Positions 53,523-62,560 are shown, counted from the first letter of the stretch. The stretch is DNA of 64,000 nucleotides from VMCP01 sp964492925 (GCA_964492925.1 CAZBMF010000001.1:37706-101705); one strand, 5' to 3'. Translations and numbers: made by a program. Notes: generated by a model from the sequence alone, not told the origin.

Positions 53523-54631
53523 TAAAACAATTGATCCATTTTAAATGTAGCTGAGACCAATTTGTGATCTCCGGGTACATTTTTACGACTTTTATACTTG
53601 ATGCCTTTTAAAGGATCTGAATACAAAATATAATCTATTCTAAAACTTGGAAATGGTCCTTTGTAGGTGGTTTCAAGTCCATTTCCACAGGTAACAAACG
53701 CATCTTTTAGCCCGTCACAAACCTCTCTATATGTATAACTTGCTGGTACATCATTAAAGTCGCCAACCACAATTTTAGGAATTTTACATTCGTCCAATTC
53801 CTGGGTTAATATGGCAGTTTGATCAGCGCGTTTTAGATATGCAAGTCTCATTCGAGCAATTAAACCATCGGTTTTTTGTTTGTCAATTTGATTGGTTTGG
53901 TTTACTTCTTGAATGGCTTTGTAATCCGATTTATTGAATCTAAAAGATTGAAGATGAACGTTGTAAACCCTTACAGTTCTGTCTGTTGATTTATCAGGTG
54001 AAGGGATTTTTACATCTACCCACATGGCCATATTGCCTGTATTTTCTCCAAATGATATTTTTTTCCAAAGGTGAATAGGGTATTTAGACAAAACCATCAT
54101 ACCATACGGACGATTTTCGCGAAGCTTATACACCAATCCGTAGGGATAATTGCACCTTTTTTTCATTCTTTGAACCAAGGCCATCATGGTTTCATTTTTT
54201 GCATAAACTTCTTGCAAACAAACAATATCTGCATTTTCACTTCTAATTACTTGAAGTACAGAATCTTGTTGCCATCCATTGGTGAAAATTCCAAATAAAT
54301 TGGCGTTGTATGAAACCACCTTGCATAAATCTACTTTTCTACTGCTAAAATCGGGAGCACTTGACCACTGCAAGTACAAACTCATTTGGCCCAAATTGAA
54401 TAGAAAAAAAGCAACTGGGAAAAGGGATTTCCACTTTAATTGAATGATCCAATAGATTAACAAAATAGCGTTAATTAAAAACAACAATGGAAAAGACAAT
54501 CCGATTAAAGGGAGAAATGAGTTGATTTTAGGAGAAAAGATGGCAATTTGACCCGACAATAACAACAAGAAGCCATTGACCAACGTCAAAGGGAAAACAA
54601 TAAGATTGAATATTTTAATGAGCGTTTTCAC
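53519..54631 (-). CDS. Membrane-anchored endonuclease/exonuclease/phosphatase-fold protein
   Basis: A 370-residue protein with three N-terminal membrane helices (about residues 5-95) and an EEP domain: VVSYNANLFG, ADIVCLQEVYAKN with the metal glutamate, VYNVHLQSFRF, VVGDFNDVP, and a terminal GDHKLVSATF with the catalytic histidine. It should face the periplasm. Substrate unknown, perhaps a phosphodiester. Start is GTG, 3 bases after the rhomboid stop, as last gene of the six-gene minus-strand operon. Confidence 0.8.
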   Translation of the reverse strand: MKTLIKIFNLIVFPLTLVNGFLLLLSGQIAIFSPKINSFLPLIGLSFPLLFLINAILLIYWIIQLKWKSLFPVAFFLFNLGQMSLYLQWSSAPDFSSRKVDLCKVVSYNANLFGIFTNGWQQDSVLQVIRSENADIVCLQEVYAKNETMMALVQRMKKRCNYPYGLVYKLRENRPYGMMVLSKYPIHLWKKISFGENTGNMAMWVDVKIPSPDKSTDRTVRVYNVHLQSFRFNKSDYKAIQEVNQTNQIDKQKTDGLIARMRLAYLKRADQTAILTQELDECKIPKIVVGDFNDVPASYTYREVCDGLKDAFVTCGNGLETTYKGPFPSFRIDYILYSDPLKGIKYKSRKNVPGDHKLVSATFKMDQLFY

Positions 54632-54634
54632 TGA

Positions 54635-55444
54635 TCATTTTTTGCTAGCAGAAAACAGTTTTTCTTTTTCTGCTGCTGTTAAACTATCGTAACCTGATGC
54701 ACTTATTTTATCTAATATTGCGTCAATTTCTTGTTGAGAAGGAGATTTAGATCGGTTTATGTTAACCGTTGCCGTTCTTTTTGGTTTTGATTTTTTTGAA
54801 GGAAAATTGATTTTAGGGAAATTCCATATTCCTTTGAGTTCGGTCACATAGGCCAATCCAAATAGATAACCGCCAATATGGGCCACACTACCTCCAAAGT
54901 TTGAGTAAAACAATACACCCAAAACGTCGAAGAAAATTTTGATGTACACAATCCAACGCAACTCAATTTCAACAATTCCCAATAGATAAATTCTATAATG
55001 AGGTGTAAAAATTGCGGTTGCCATTAAAATTGCTGCAATACCGCCGGAAGCGCCAACCAAAGGCATCGATAAACCAAGCAATTGAGAGGAAACATAATAC
55101 AACAGAGCACCCAATATCCCTCCGAATAAAAATAATCGAACAATGTGTTTAGCACCAATTAAATCTTCTAAAATACTACCAATGAAATACAGCCAAAGCA
55201 TGTTGCCTAGAAGGTGCATGAATCCGGCATGCAAAAACATGTAGGTTATGAATTGATAAAAATTGATGTAAATGGGAGAATCTGGATGAAATGAGAAAAG
55301 GTCGAAAATTAATTGTCCAAATGGAAAAAATCCAACAATTAAAAAGAAGAGATATACCAGTACATTGGCCCATATCAAATTAACAACCAAAGAATTGGTT
55401 GGGCTAAATGGTTTATTTAATAATGTAACAGGTCTGTTAAACAT
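54635..55444 (-). CDS. Rhomboid-family intramembrane serine protease, second of a pair
   Basis: A 269-residue protein with six or seven membrane helices. The serine is in GASGGIAAIL, the catalytic histidine in VAHIGGYLFG, and the HLLGN motif of helix 2 supports an active protease. A C-terminal cytosolic tail of about 70 residues is rich in Lys/Ser and ends in a short helix (SPSQQEIDAILDKIS). It cleaves membrane proteins within the bilayer; clients are unknown. One base separates it from the preceding rhomboid gene. Confidence 0.9.
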   Translation of the reverse strand: MFNRPVTLLNKPFSPTNSLVVNLIWANVLVYLFFLIVGFFPFGQLIFDLFSFHPDSPIYINFYQFITYMFLHAGFMHLLGNMLWLYFIGSILEDLIGAKHIVRLFLFGGILGALLYYVSSQLLGLSMPLVGASGGIAAILMATAIFTPHYRIYLLGIVEIELRWIVYIKIFFDVLGVLFYSNFGGSVAHIGGYLFGLAYVTELKGIWNFPKINFPSKKSKPKRTATVNINRSKSPSQQEIDAILDKISASGYDSLTAAEKEKLFSASKK

Positions 55445-55445
55445 C

Positions 55446-56099
55446 TTATTGTTTCCAATTTTTTTGCCAAATTTTAATTACAATGAATCCAAACAAGGCA
55501 CCACCAATATGAGCAAAGTGTGCGATGTTGTCTGAAGCCATATCTAAAAATCCTAATACCACATCTAAACCAACGATAATTGGAATCAAATATTTTGCTT
55601 TAATAGGGTACGGGATAAACAAAAATATCATGGTTTCATTGGGATAAAGGACACCAAAAGCGGTCATTACCCCATACAATGCCCCGCTAGCTCCAAGCAT
55701 TGCTGGGTATGGAATGTCTACATTCATGGCATGTCCTGGAAACAAATAACCAGTTTCACTATAAATGGTAAATGCCATGTACGAAAAATGAAGCAATACA
55801 GCGCCTAAACCACTTAGGAAAAATAATTGTAAGAATTTTTTTGTACCAAGTCTGTATTCAACCACCATTCCGAAAGAAAATAGTGCAAATGCATTGAATA
55901 AAATATGTCCTAAACCACCATGGCAAAAAATATGGGTTACCAATTGCCAAATTCGGAAGTTGTAGCTGTCGGGATAATACAAATACCAAGTAGAAGGATC
56001 AATTCCAATGTTGGGTAATGCATATTGAGCCATTGCTCCTAAACCCATGATAATGAGTATGTTCTTGAGTCCTGTAGGTAAATTTTGAAATTGAATCAT
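55446..56099 (-). CDS. Rhomboid-family intramembrane serine protease, first of a pair
   Basis: A 217-residue protein with six membrane helices. The serine is in GASGALYGVM, the catalytic histidine in FAHIGGALFG, and GHILFNAFAL supplies the helix 2 His/Asn. It lacks the long tail of the second copy. Its start overlaps the mutL stop as ATGA. The two tandem rhomboids are divergent, so they likely have different substrates. Confidence 0.92.
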   Translation of the reverse strand: MIQFQNLPTGLKNILIIMGLGAMAQYALPNIGIDPSTWYLYYPDSYNFRIWQLVTHIFCHGGLGHILFNAFALFSFGMVVEYRLGTKKFLQLFFLSGLGAVLLHFSYMAFTIYSETGYLFPGHAMNVDIPYPAMLGASGALYGVMTAFGVLYPNETMIFLFIPYPIKAKYLIPIIVGLDVVLGFLDMASDNIAHFAHIGGALFGFIVIKIWQKNWKQ

Positions 56100-57964
56100 A
56101 GGTTCCTATTTTTCTTGAATAAGTCGAAAATGGTTTCGGCAGTTAGTTTTACAAACACCAATTTTCCGTCAAATGTAAACTGAGGATTGGTTAAAGCAAA
56201 TAATTCTTTGATTAAAAACTTTACTTCTTCGTTGGAGGTATAATTTTGGGAGTAATTGATACTTTGGCGCGACATACTAGAGGCAAGGCTTTGATGTTTG
56301 GATAATTTAACATCACCCTGGGTATTCAAATAATCTTCAATAATTTGTTCCAATAATTTCTGCTCATCACAAGAAGATATTTGAGCTGGTAATCCATTGA
56401 TTAGTATAGAATTGCCACCAAAATGCCCCAAATCAAAACCCAAATATTTCAAGTCATCCATGATTTCTAACGCCACAGCTAAGTGAGACGGACCCAATTC
56501 TACATTCCTAGGAAACAGCAATTGCTGTGTACTACCTTTCATTGTTTCCAATTGCTGGATATATTGATGATATAGGATTTGTTGTTGCGCCAATCGCTTA
56601 TCTACAATATACAAATTTCCTTCGATATTTGCAACAACATACCTATCTGCAAGGTTGAAAGACCCAAGTAAGGCAATGTCATTGGATTGTTTTTCAATGA
56701 TTTGATGCTGATGCGGAGGTTGTTGATTGTCTAAAAACGAATTTAATTGGTTAAAATGTGGTTCAACGGAACCCAATATTTTTTGCCAATCTTGGTTTGC
56801 GTTTCTATCGTAAGGTTTGCGATCTTGGTTGAATGGATTGTACCGAGAATCTTGTTTTTCAGTACTTGGTTGTTCAATTTTAGACCAATTTGCAAATCCA
56901 CCAGGAACTTGAGGGGTGTTATTGAGCCATTGGTTGATATTTTCCAAACCCAAAATTTCGGTGTCTGGTTGAACCACGAATGTTCCAAGAGCTTTTCTGG
57001 CAGTTGCTTTTATAAGGTTATAAATATGTTTTTCATCCTCAAATTTGACTTCAGTTTTTGTAGGATGGATATTTACATCTACTTTTTCTGGAGCGACATT
57101 TAAAAATAGGGTATAGGTTGGGAAACTATCAGATTCAATTAGTCCTTCATAGGCCGCCATCACAGCATGATGAAAATATGGACTTTTGATAAAACGATCG
57201 TTTACAAAGAAATACTGATCCCCTCGTGTTTTTTTTGAAATTTGAGGAGAACCCACAAAACCATTTATCTCTACGATGTCGGTAATTTCCTGAACTTCAA
57301 GAAAATCTTTGGTATCTTTTTTTCCGAGAACATCGGCCAATCTCTCGAGAATGGGTTTGGGTGTCCAGTTGAAGATTTCACTATTGTTGTTGAAAAGGAT
57401 AAAATGAATTTGAGGGTTTGCCATAGCCTGGCGCTGGAATTCCTCAAAAATATGCTTGGTTTCAACAGAAATTGATTTGAGGAAGTTTCTTCTGACCGGA
57501 ATATTAAAAAATAAATTTTTAATGGCAATTGAAGTTCCATTTGAAGCGGCTTCCATTCTTTGTTCAACCACTTCACTGGCTTCAATTCTAATGAAAGTTG
57601 CTACCTCATCGTCCTGACGTTTGGTTTTCATTTCAACTTGGGCAACAGCGGCAATAGAGGCTAAAGCCTCGCCCCTGAAACCATAAGTATGCAGAGAAAA
57701 CAGATCTTCTGCTTTTCTTATTTTGGAAGTAGCATGTCTTTCCCAACACATTCTAGCATCGGTTTCGCTCATTCCTTTTCCGTTGTCAATGACTTGCATC
57801 AGCGTACTTCCGCCATCTTTGATCAACAATTTGATATGAGAGGCTCCCGCATCAATGCTATTTTCTATGAGTTCTTTTACGGCACTCGATGGGCGTTGCA
57901 CTACTTCGCCAGCGGCAATCTGATTTGCAACTGCATCCGACAATAATTTTATGACATCAGACAA
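56096..57964 (-). CDS. mutL: DNA mismatch repair protein MutL
   Basis: A 622-residue GHKL ATPase that couples MutS recognition to downstream repair. The N-terminal half is classic: NQIAAGEVVQRPSSAVKEL, NSIDAGASHIKL, DNGKGM, and TYGFRGEALASIAAVA. The C-terminal half is divergent: around residues 455-470 the usual DQHAxxExxxxE endonuclease motif is replaced by VDKRLAQQQ, and no CPHGRP motif is seen near the end. Start is TTG, supported by a strong G-rich Shine-Dalgarno-like run at 57969-57977. It lies in an operon with prmA and two rhomboids. Confidence 0.94.
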   Translation of the reverse strand: MSDVIKLLSDAVANQIAAGEVVQRPSSAVKELIENSIDAGASHIKLLIKDGGSTLMQVIDNGKGMSETDARMCWERHATSKIRKAEDLFSLHTYGFRGEALASIAAVAQVEMKTKRQDDEVATFIRIEASEVVEQRMEAASNGTSIAIKNLFFNIPVRRNFLKSISVETKHIFEEFQRQAMANPQIHFILFNNNSEIFNWTPKPILERLADVLGKKDTKDFLEVQEITDIVEINGFVGSPQISKKTRGDQYFFVNDRFIKSPYFHHAVMAAYEGLIESDSFPTYTLFLNVAPEKVDVNIHPTKTEVKFEDEKHIYNLIKATARKALGTFVVQPDTEILGLENINQWLNNTPQVPGGFANWSKIEQPSTEKQDSRYNPFNQDRKPYDRNANQDWQKILGSVEPHFNQLNSFLDNQQPPHQHQIIEKQSNDIALLGSFNLADRYVVANIEGNLYIVDKRLAQQQILYHQYIQQLETMKGSTQQLLFPRNVELGPSHLAVALEIMDDLKYLGFDLGHFGGNSILINGLPAQISSCDEQKLLEQIIEDYLNTQGDVKLSKHQSLASSMSRQSINYSQNYTSNEEVKFLIKELFALTNPQFTFDGKLVFVKLTAETIFDLFKKNRNL

Positions 57965-57968
57965 TATG

Positions 57969-57977
57969 CACCCCCTT
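57969..57977 (-). promoter_or_regulatory. G-rich ribosome-binding-site candidate for mutL
   Basis: On the minus strand this reads AAGGGGGTG, starting 5 bases upstream of the TTG start. Such a purine-rich site is rare in this window and may compensate for the weak start codon. Confidence 0.5.
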
Positions 57978-57984
57978 GCTTAAT

Positions 57985-58830
57985 TTATTTTTGATAAACC
58001 AAAACACCCCAATCGTTGTGGGTATTGCGATTTACCACATGAAGTCCTTTATTCAAACAAACGTCATTTACCATATCCAAATCAGAAATTTGCAATCCAC
58101 TGATAAAAATATAGCCATTTGGTTTTAATACAGTTAAATAGGCATCGAGGTCTGCCAGAATAATTTCTCTATGAATATTGGCCAAAACCACGTCAAATTT
58201 TTCATTCGGATAATTCTTTAACGTATCGGCGGTTCCCAATAGCATCGCTGTGTTTTCGCAATTGTTTACCACCAAATTGTCATTGGCATTGTCAACAACC
58301 CAGTCGTCAATTTCAATTCCAACCACTTCAGAAGCGCCCAATTTTTCTGCCACAATACCCAGTATTCCAGTTCCAGCTCCCATGTCTAAAACTGTTGCAT
58401 TTTTGAAATGGTTTTCTAATTTGAGCATTTCTAAAATCATGAGTCTGGTGGTAGAGTGATGTCCGGTGCCAAAGCTCATTCTAGGTTCTATTGTGATAAC
58501 AATTCCTTCACTAACTTCAGGATGGAAAGGAGCACGAATGTGAACATTTTCAATTTGAAGGGGCTCAAAAAAGTTTTTTTCCCACAATTCATTCCAATTT
58601 TCCTTGACTTGGTATTGCCATTCAAAGGAAGTACAAAATGGCTGAATAATTTCTTCAACTTCTGATTTCTGTTCTTCGGTAATGTCTTCAATTTTGGCAT
58701 GAGCCACCATTACATCCCCATCAGTATTGAAATAATTGAAAGGATAATCGCTTATAAGTGCAACAATGATTTCTTTAGATTCATCATCGTTAGAAATAGG
58801 GTTAATGGTGATAGAAATAAAATCGGCCAT
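57985..58830 (-). CDS. prmA: Ribosomal protein L11 methyltransferase
   Basis: A 281-residue SAM-dependent methyltransferase that modifies ribosomal protein L11. The SAM motif is VLDMGAGTGILGIVA near residue 149, preceded by SFGTGHHSTTRL; the DVVLANIHREI motif is the family's catalytic NIxxx region. I use the ATG at 58830, giving the standard MADFISITI beginning; a longer frame to 58887 overlaps the upstream lipoprotein gene. One base separates the two genes. Confidence 0.94.
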   Translation of the reverse strand: MADFISITINPISNDDESKEIIVALISDYPFNYFNTDGDVMVAHAKIEDITEEQKSEVEEIIQPFCTSFEWQYQVKENWNELWEKNFFEPLQIENVHIRAPFHPEVSEGIVITIEPRMSFGTGHHSTTRLMILEMLKLENHFKNATVLDMGAGTGILGIVAEKLGASEVVGIEIDDWVVDNANDNLVVNNCENTAMLLGTADTLKNYPNEKFDVVLANIHREIILADLDAYLTVLKPNGYIFISGLQISDLDMVNDVCLNKGLHVVNRNTHNDWGVLVYQK

Positions 58831-58831
58831 A

Positions 58832-60013
58832 TTATTTCTTAACTGCTGATTGTAAATTACATTCTTTAAATTCAGCATTGTAGCCAATGTTGAAAGGCAA
58901 TTTTGCTGGTTTCTTCAATGCATAATCCGCTTTCATGTCACTTTGAACACGGGTTCTGAAAAGCGCAATTGTATGGGTATATTGACCCAATAACGTAACC
59001 TCAAATCCAGAAGATTTCAATTTTGAATATGGAACACCGCTATCGTCTTGGAGAATACGTTTGCTATTTTTAGTCATAATTCCCCTGATTTTTGAAAAGT
59101 AATCGTTATGCATCAAATAGCTCGCTGCTTTGAAAAAGGAAACTATCTGTTTGCGGTTATTCAAAAAGTGATAAATACCAGCACTCTTGTTACCGGTGGT
59201 TAATCCTTTATCACTCAAATCTCCAGAGATATAGATCAATTCTTTGGTGGTTCCTGAGCCATCTTTGGCTTTAAATCCTATTCTGATAGCCATTTTTTTA
59301 TGGTTTCTCACACCAAGGTCAACTTCTTTAATTGGATTGCCATTGGCATCAATATCAAAAGCTTTGATGTATTCAATTTTATATCCAAATTTGGCCATGT
59401 AATATAAGCACGTGTGGATGGTTCCATTGAGGTATCCTTTGGTAAAGTCTACTTCCATGCTTAGGGTTCTGAAGAATCCTAGTTTGTGAGGGAAGTACAA
59501 AGATTGCTCCAAGTTTGTGAGGTATTTTTCCAATTTCACCGGATTTGCAGTGTCAATGTCGAACAAATATCCCGCTGGTTCTAATCCAACCATAATGACG
59601 GTATCTTGTTTTGGAAAGAACATGTGTGAGTAATAAAAATCCCCCCCTGCAAACGGATAAATCAATGTTTTGGGTTCGTTGTTGATTTCTAACTTCGACT
59701 GGGTAACCCAATTGGAAATGGGTTTGCTGATTCGGGCCGACAAAGAGTTCCATTTCATGTTGGTACCTCTAGCGTATTTCAACCAAATTTTACCATTTTT
59801 CAAATCGGCATTAATTTTGGTTGTATCACCCGACAATAAATCGCAGAAGCGGTTGAATTTGTTGATTAATTCAGATGAAACAACTGGGGTTTCTACGGGG
59901 GGGTTGGTTGTTGATTTTTTTACAGAATCTGCAACGATATTTGAATTTTGTGCTTGATTATTCTGACAAGCTACCAAAGATAAACCCAATAAAATGGCGA
60001 ATGATATACGCAT
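58832..60013 (-). CDS. Lipoprotein of unknown function
   Basis: A 393-residue protein with a lipoprotein signal peptide (LSLVAC, C16) and a Ser/Thr/Pro-rich linker to about residue 50. The folded part is mixed alpha/beta with aromatic-rich segments (IYPFAGGDFYYSHMFFP; HKLGFFRTLSMEVDF). I do not recognise a family with certainty and propose no function. It opens the operon leading to prmA and mutL, and a TACCTTTG box stands 10 bases before its ATG. Confidence 0.7.
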   Translation of the reverse strand: MRISFAILLGLSLVACQNNQAQNSNIVADSVKKSTTNPPVETPVVSSELINKFNRFCDLLSGDTTKINADLKNGKIWLKYARGTNMKWNSLSARISKPISNWVTQSKLEINNEPKTLIYPFAGGDFYYSHMFFPKQDTVIMVGLEPAGYLFDIDTANPVKLEKYLTNLEQSLYFPHKLGFFRTLSMEVDFTKGYLNGTIHTCLYYMAKFGYKIEYIKAFDIDANGNPIKEVDLGVRNHKKMAIRIGFKAKDGSGTTKELIYISGDLSDKGLTTGNKSAGIYHFLNNRKQIVSFFKAASYLMHNDYFSKIRGIMTKNSKRILQDDSGVPYSKLKSSGFEVTLLGQYTHTIALFRTRVQSDMKADYALKKPAKLPFNIGYNAEFKECNLQSAVKK

Positions 60014-60023
60014 AAAATATCTA

Positions 60024-60031
60024 CAAAGGTA
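60024..60031 (-). promoter_or_regulatory. -7 promoter box (TACCTTTG, minus strand) of the prmA-mutL operon
   Basis: Exact TAnnTTTG on the minus strand ten bases before the lipoprotein ATG. It probably drives the six-gene operon down to 53519. Confidence 0.6.
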
Positions 60032-60064
60032 GCGTATTTTTTATGAATTGAATTGACCCATTGA

Positions 60065-60787
60065 TTAGAATAATCGAGTTTGATTTGCAAAAATCGCGGG
60101 TTCTATTGCCCAAGGTTCATTTCTATTGATTTTTGATGAATTGATTTTCTGTGAAACTATGTGATCTTTTAAGTCCTCATTTGCACATGGCTTACTCAAT
60201 TTTTGTCGTTCAATGGCACTTTCTGTTAACCAAATTTCGGCCCCCTGTTCATCCAGAATTACAGGCATTCTTTTCTTGGTATTGTGGATTTTTTCCATCA
60301 ATGAATTGGCATGAGTTGTCACAATGCTAAAACTGTAAATGTCTGTTCTTGTCTCAGTATTATACCATTTTTCATAAATCCCTGCCATGTACAAAACTTC
60401 ACTTTTGGATGAATAAATATAATGGGGGATTTTTTGTTGTCCCACGTGTTCCCATTCGAAGAAACCAGATGCCAAAACGATACATGGATTTTTTTCCCAT
60501 GCATTGTGAAACATCGGTTTTTCAAAGGCTGTTTCCGACCGCGCATTTAGGGAGTTCTTTCTCAACTCTTTCGCTTTCTGTGAATCCTTTGTCCATGCCG
60601 GAATCAGTCCCCATTCAAAATTACTAACTTGAAAATTGTTTTGATTTTGAGGGACATACATCACGGGTAAACTGGGATGTTCGAAACCGTTAAAGAAAAA
60701 TCCTTGTTGCGGCAAAGGCACTTGTTCGATGCCAAATTTGCTTTTGAGAGCGTTTGGCGAAAAATTGATGGCGTACGAAAAGCACAT
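60065..60787 (-). CDS. SRAP-family protein (HMCES/YedK-like)
   Basis: A 240-residue SOS response-associated peptidase-type protein. Cys2 immediately after the initiator Met is the residue that crosslinks to abasic sites in single-stranded DNA in studied relatives. Other family marks are SLNARSETAFEKPMF, LASGFFEWEHVG and the THANSLMEKIHNTKKRMPVIL block with the active-site histidine. It guards replication-associated abasic sites. Its promoter lies back-to-back with that of the divergent dehydrogenase. Confidence 0.93.
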   Translation of the reverse strand: MCFSYAINFSPNALKSKFGIEQVPLPQQGFFFNGFEHPSLPVMYVPQNQNNFQVSNFEWGLIPAWTKDSQKAKELRKNSLNARSETAFEKPMFHNAWEKNPCIVLASGFFEWEHVGQQKIPHYIYSSKSEVLYMAGIYEKWYNTETRTDIYSFSIVTTHANSLMEKIHNTKKRMPVILDEQGAEIWLTESAIERQKLSKPCANEDLKDHIVSQKINSSKINRNEPWAIEPAIFANQTRLF

Positions 60788-60791
60788 AATT

Positions 60792-60799
60792 CAAAGATA
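60792..60799 (-). promoter_or_regulatory. -7 promoter box (TATCTTTG, minus strand) of the SRAP gene
   Basis: Exact TAnnTTTG four bases before the SRAP ATG, six bases from the facing box of the divergent gene. Confidence 0.6.
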
Positions 60800-60805
60800 G
60801 TTTTT

Positions 60806-60813
60806 TATATTTG
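60806..60813 (+). promoter_or_regulatory. -7 promoter box (TATATTTG) of the LYS1-like gene
   Basis: Exact TAnnTTTG four bases before the ATG at 60818; supports that start over a frame beginning at 60677 inside the SRAP gene. Confidence 0.6.
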
Positions 60814-60817
60814 TTAC

Positions 60818-62023
60818 ATGCAAAAAACCTTAACCATTGCATTGATTCGTGAGCGTAAAAATCCACCAGATAATCGTGTGGCACTTACTCCAGTGCAATG
60901 CGTTGCCTTGCAAAATCGGTATCCACAAATTGAAATCATTGTAGAAAAAAGCAATACCCGTTGTTTTTCGGATGAAGCATACGAAGAGGTGGGAATAGAA
61001 ACCTGTTCAGACATTTCTAGGGCGCATATTATGTTGGGCATTAAAGAAATTCCGAAAGAATATCTTATCCCCCAAAAAACATATTTGTTTTTTTCTCATA
61101 CCATCAAAAAACAACCTTACAATCAATTGATGCTCAAAGACATCATTGAAAAGAAAATAAAATTGATAGATTATGAGGTTTTGAAATGGGAGACAGGACA
61201 AAGGGTCTTAGGATTTGGGAGGTATGCGGGAATTGTGGGTGCTTACAATGGATTTTTGACCTTCGGAAAGAAAACAGGATTGTTTGATTTAAAGCCGGCG
61301 TGGCAGAGTATCGACTACGCTGAAATATTGTACAATGCGCTGCAGTTGAAATTGCCCAATATAAAAATCGCCATTACAGGGGGCGGTAGGGTGGCTCAAG
61401 GGGCTTTGGATTTTATGCGAAGTATGAGAATTAAGGAAGTTACGCCTCAACAATACCTCAATATACAGTACAATCAGCCCGTTTTTGTTCATTTAAACAG
61501 TCCAGATTTATATTGCCATCCGGAAAAAACACAGTGGGATACCAAATATTTTTATTCCCATCATCACGAATATCAAAGCTCTTTTGAGCCTTACACAAGG
61601 GTAACAGACATTCTGATGAATGGTATTTTTTGGACGGAAGATTTGCCGGCTTTGTTTTCAAAGGGCGAAACGGCCAAAGATTCGTTCAAAATCAAGGTGA
61701 TTGCAGATATTAGCTGTGATGAAAATGGATCAGTTCCGATTACCTATAAAAGCACGTCGATTCAAAGTCCGTTTATTGGGTGGGACATAAAAAAGCAAGA
61801 GCCATGTGAGCCGTTTACGGCGAACAGCATTGATGTGATGGCGGTTGGAAATTTGCCAAATGAGTTGCCCAAAGATGCGTCGGAAGAATTTGGAGAAATG
61901 ATGTTGCAGCATGTAATTCCGGCATTGATTTCTGGGGAAAACGCCTTGATAGAAAACGCAATAATTGCAAATAATGGAAAATTGGGCGTTAACTTTGAGT
62001 ATTTGAGCGATTATATAGCGTAA
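60818..62023 (+). CDS. Saccharopine dehydrogenase (LYS1-like) / alanine dehydrogenase-fold enzyme
   Basis: A 401-residue NAD-dependent dehydrogenase. The N-terminal NRVALTPVQCVAL and IMLGIKEIP, the central GFGRYAGIVGAYNGF, the cofactor region IAITGGGRVAQGALDFM, IADISCDENGSVP and the late MAVGNLPNELPKDASEEFG together match the lysine-forming saccharopine dehydrogenase type more than alanine dehydrogenase. It may act in lysine breakdown or synthesis through saccharopine, but no partner gene is adjacent, so the substrate is provisional. Start chosen at 60818 because of the promoter box. Confidence 0.75.
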   Translation: MQKTLTIALIRERKNPPDNRVALTPVQCVALQNRYPQIEIIVEKSNTRCFSDEAYEEVGIETCSDISRAHIMLGIKEIPKEYLIPQKTYLFFSHTIKKQPYNQLMLKDIIEKKIKLIDYEVLKWETGQRVLGFGRYAGIVGAYNGFLTFGKKTGLFDLKPAWQSIDYAEILYNALQLKLPNIKIAITGGGRVAQGALDFMRSMRIKEVTPQQYLNIQYNQPVFVHLNSPDLYCHPEKTQWDTKYFYSHHHEYQSSFEPYTRVTDILMNGIFWTEDLPALFSKGETAKDSFKIKVIADISCDENGSVPITYKSTSIQSPFIGWDIKKQEPCEPFTANSIDVMAVGNLPNELPKDASEEFGEMMLQHVIPALISGENALIENAIIANNGKLGVNFEYLSDYIA

Positions 62024-62067
62024 AATTGACAATTATTCCCGAAATTTGCAGCGAAATTTCAAAAAAG

Positions 62068-62487
62068 ATGACAACCAATCGTACGTTCACAATGATTAAG
62101 CCTGATGCAGTTGCAAACGGCCATGCAGGTAAAATTTTAGATCACATCATTCAAAAAGGATTCAAAGTAGTAGCTTTGAAATACACCCGTTTAACTCCTG
62201 AAAAAGCAGGTGAGTTTTACGCAGTGCATAGCGCTAGACCATTTTATGGTGAATTGGTTTCTTTCATGTCGAGCGGACCAATTTATGCAGCAATTTTAGA
62301 GAAAGACAATGCAGTAGAAGATTTCAGAAATGTAATTGGTGCCACCAATCCTGCTGAAGCTGCTGAAGGTACTATCCGTAATTTGTATGCCAAAAGTATC
62401 GATGCAAATGCTATTCATGGTAGCGACAGCGACGAGAATGCTGCAATCGAAGGAAACTTTTTCTTTGCAGAAAACGAAAGATTTTAA
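62068..62487 (+). CDS. ndk: Nucleoside diphosphate kinase
   Basis: A 139-residue enzyme that balances nucleoside triphosphates by phosphate transfer through a histidine. FTMIKPDAVANGHAGK is the N-terminal nucleotide-binding signature, and the active-site histidine lies in NAIHGSDSDENA near residue 119. The ATG at 62068 gives the standard length; an upstream frame from 62026 adds 14 residues that do not match the family. A terminator follows directly. Confidence 0.96.
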   Translation: MTTNRTFTMIKPDAVANGHAGKILDHIIQKGFKVVALKYTRLTPEKAGEFYAVHSARPFYGELVSFMSSGPIYAAILEKDNAVEDFRNVIGATNPAEAAEGTIRNLYAKSIDANAIHGSDSDENAAIEGNFFFAENERF

Positions 62488-62507
62488 TTATATTAGCATC
62501 ATAATTT

Positions 62508-62535
62508 AAGGGTCGATTATCGACCCTTTTTTTTT
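62508..62535 (+). terminator. Rho-independent terminator after ndk
   Basis: AAGGGTCGA/TCGACCCTT stem with a 3-base loop followed by nine T residues, 21 bases past the ndk stop. Confidence 0.93.
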
Positions 62536-62560
62536 GCACTTCTAAAATTGCTTAATCAAA

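Noticed and set aside
60677..60817. Longer N-terminus for the LYS1-like dehydrogenase
   Set aside because: It would lie inside the divergent SRAP gene, does not match the family start and passes through a promoter box.
61730..62032. Minus-strand open frame opposite the end of the LYS1-like gene
   Set aside because: It is antisense to a well-supported gene and its Cys/His/Arg-rich product resembles no protein; a shadow frame.
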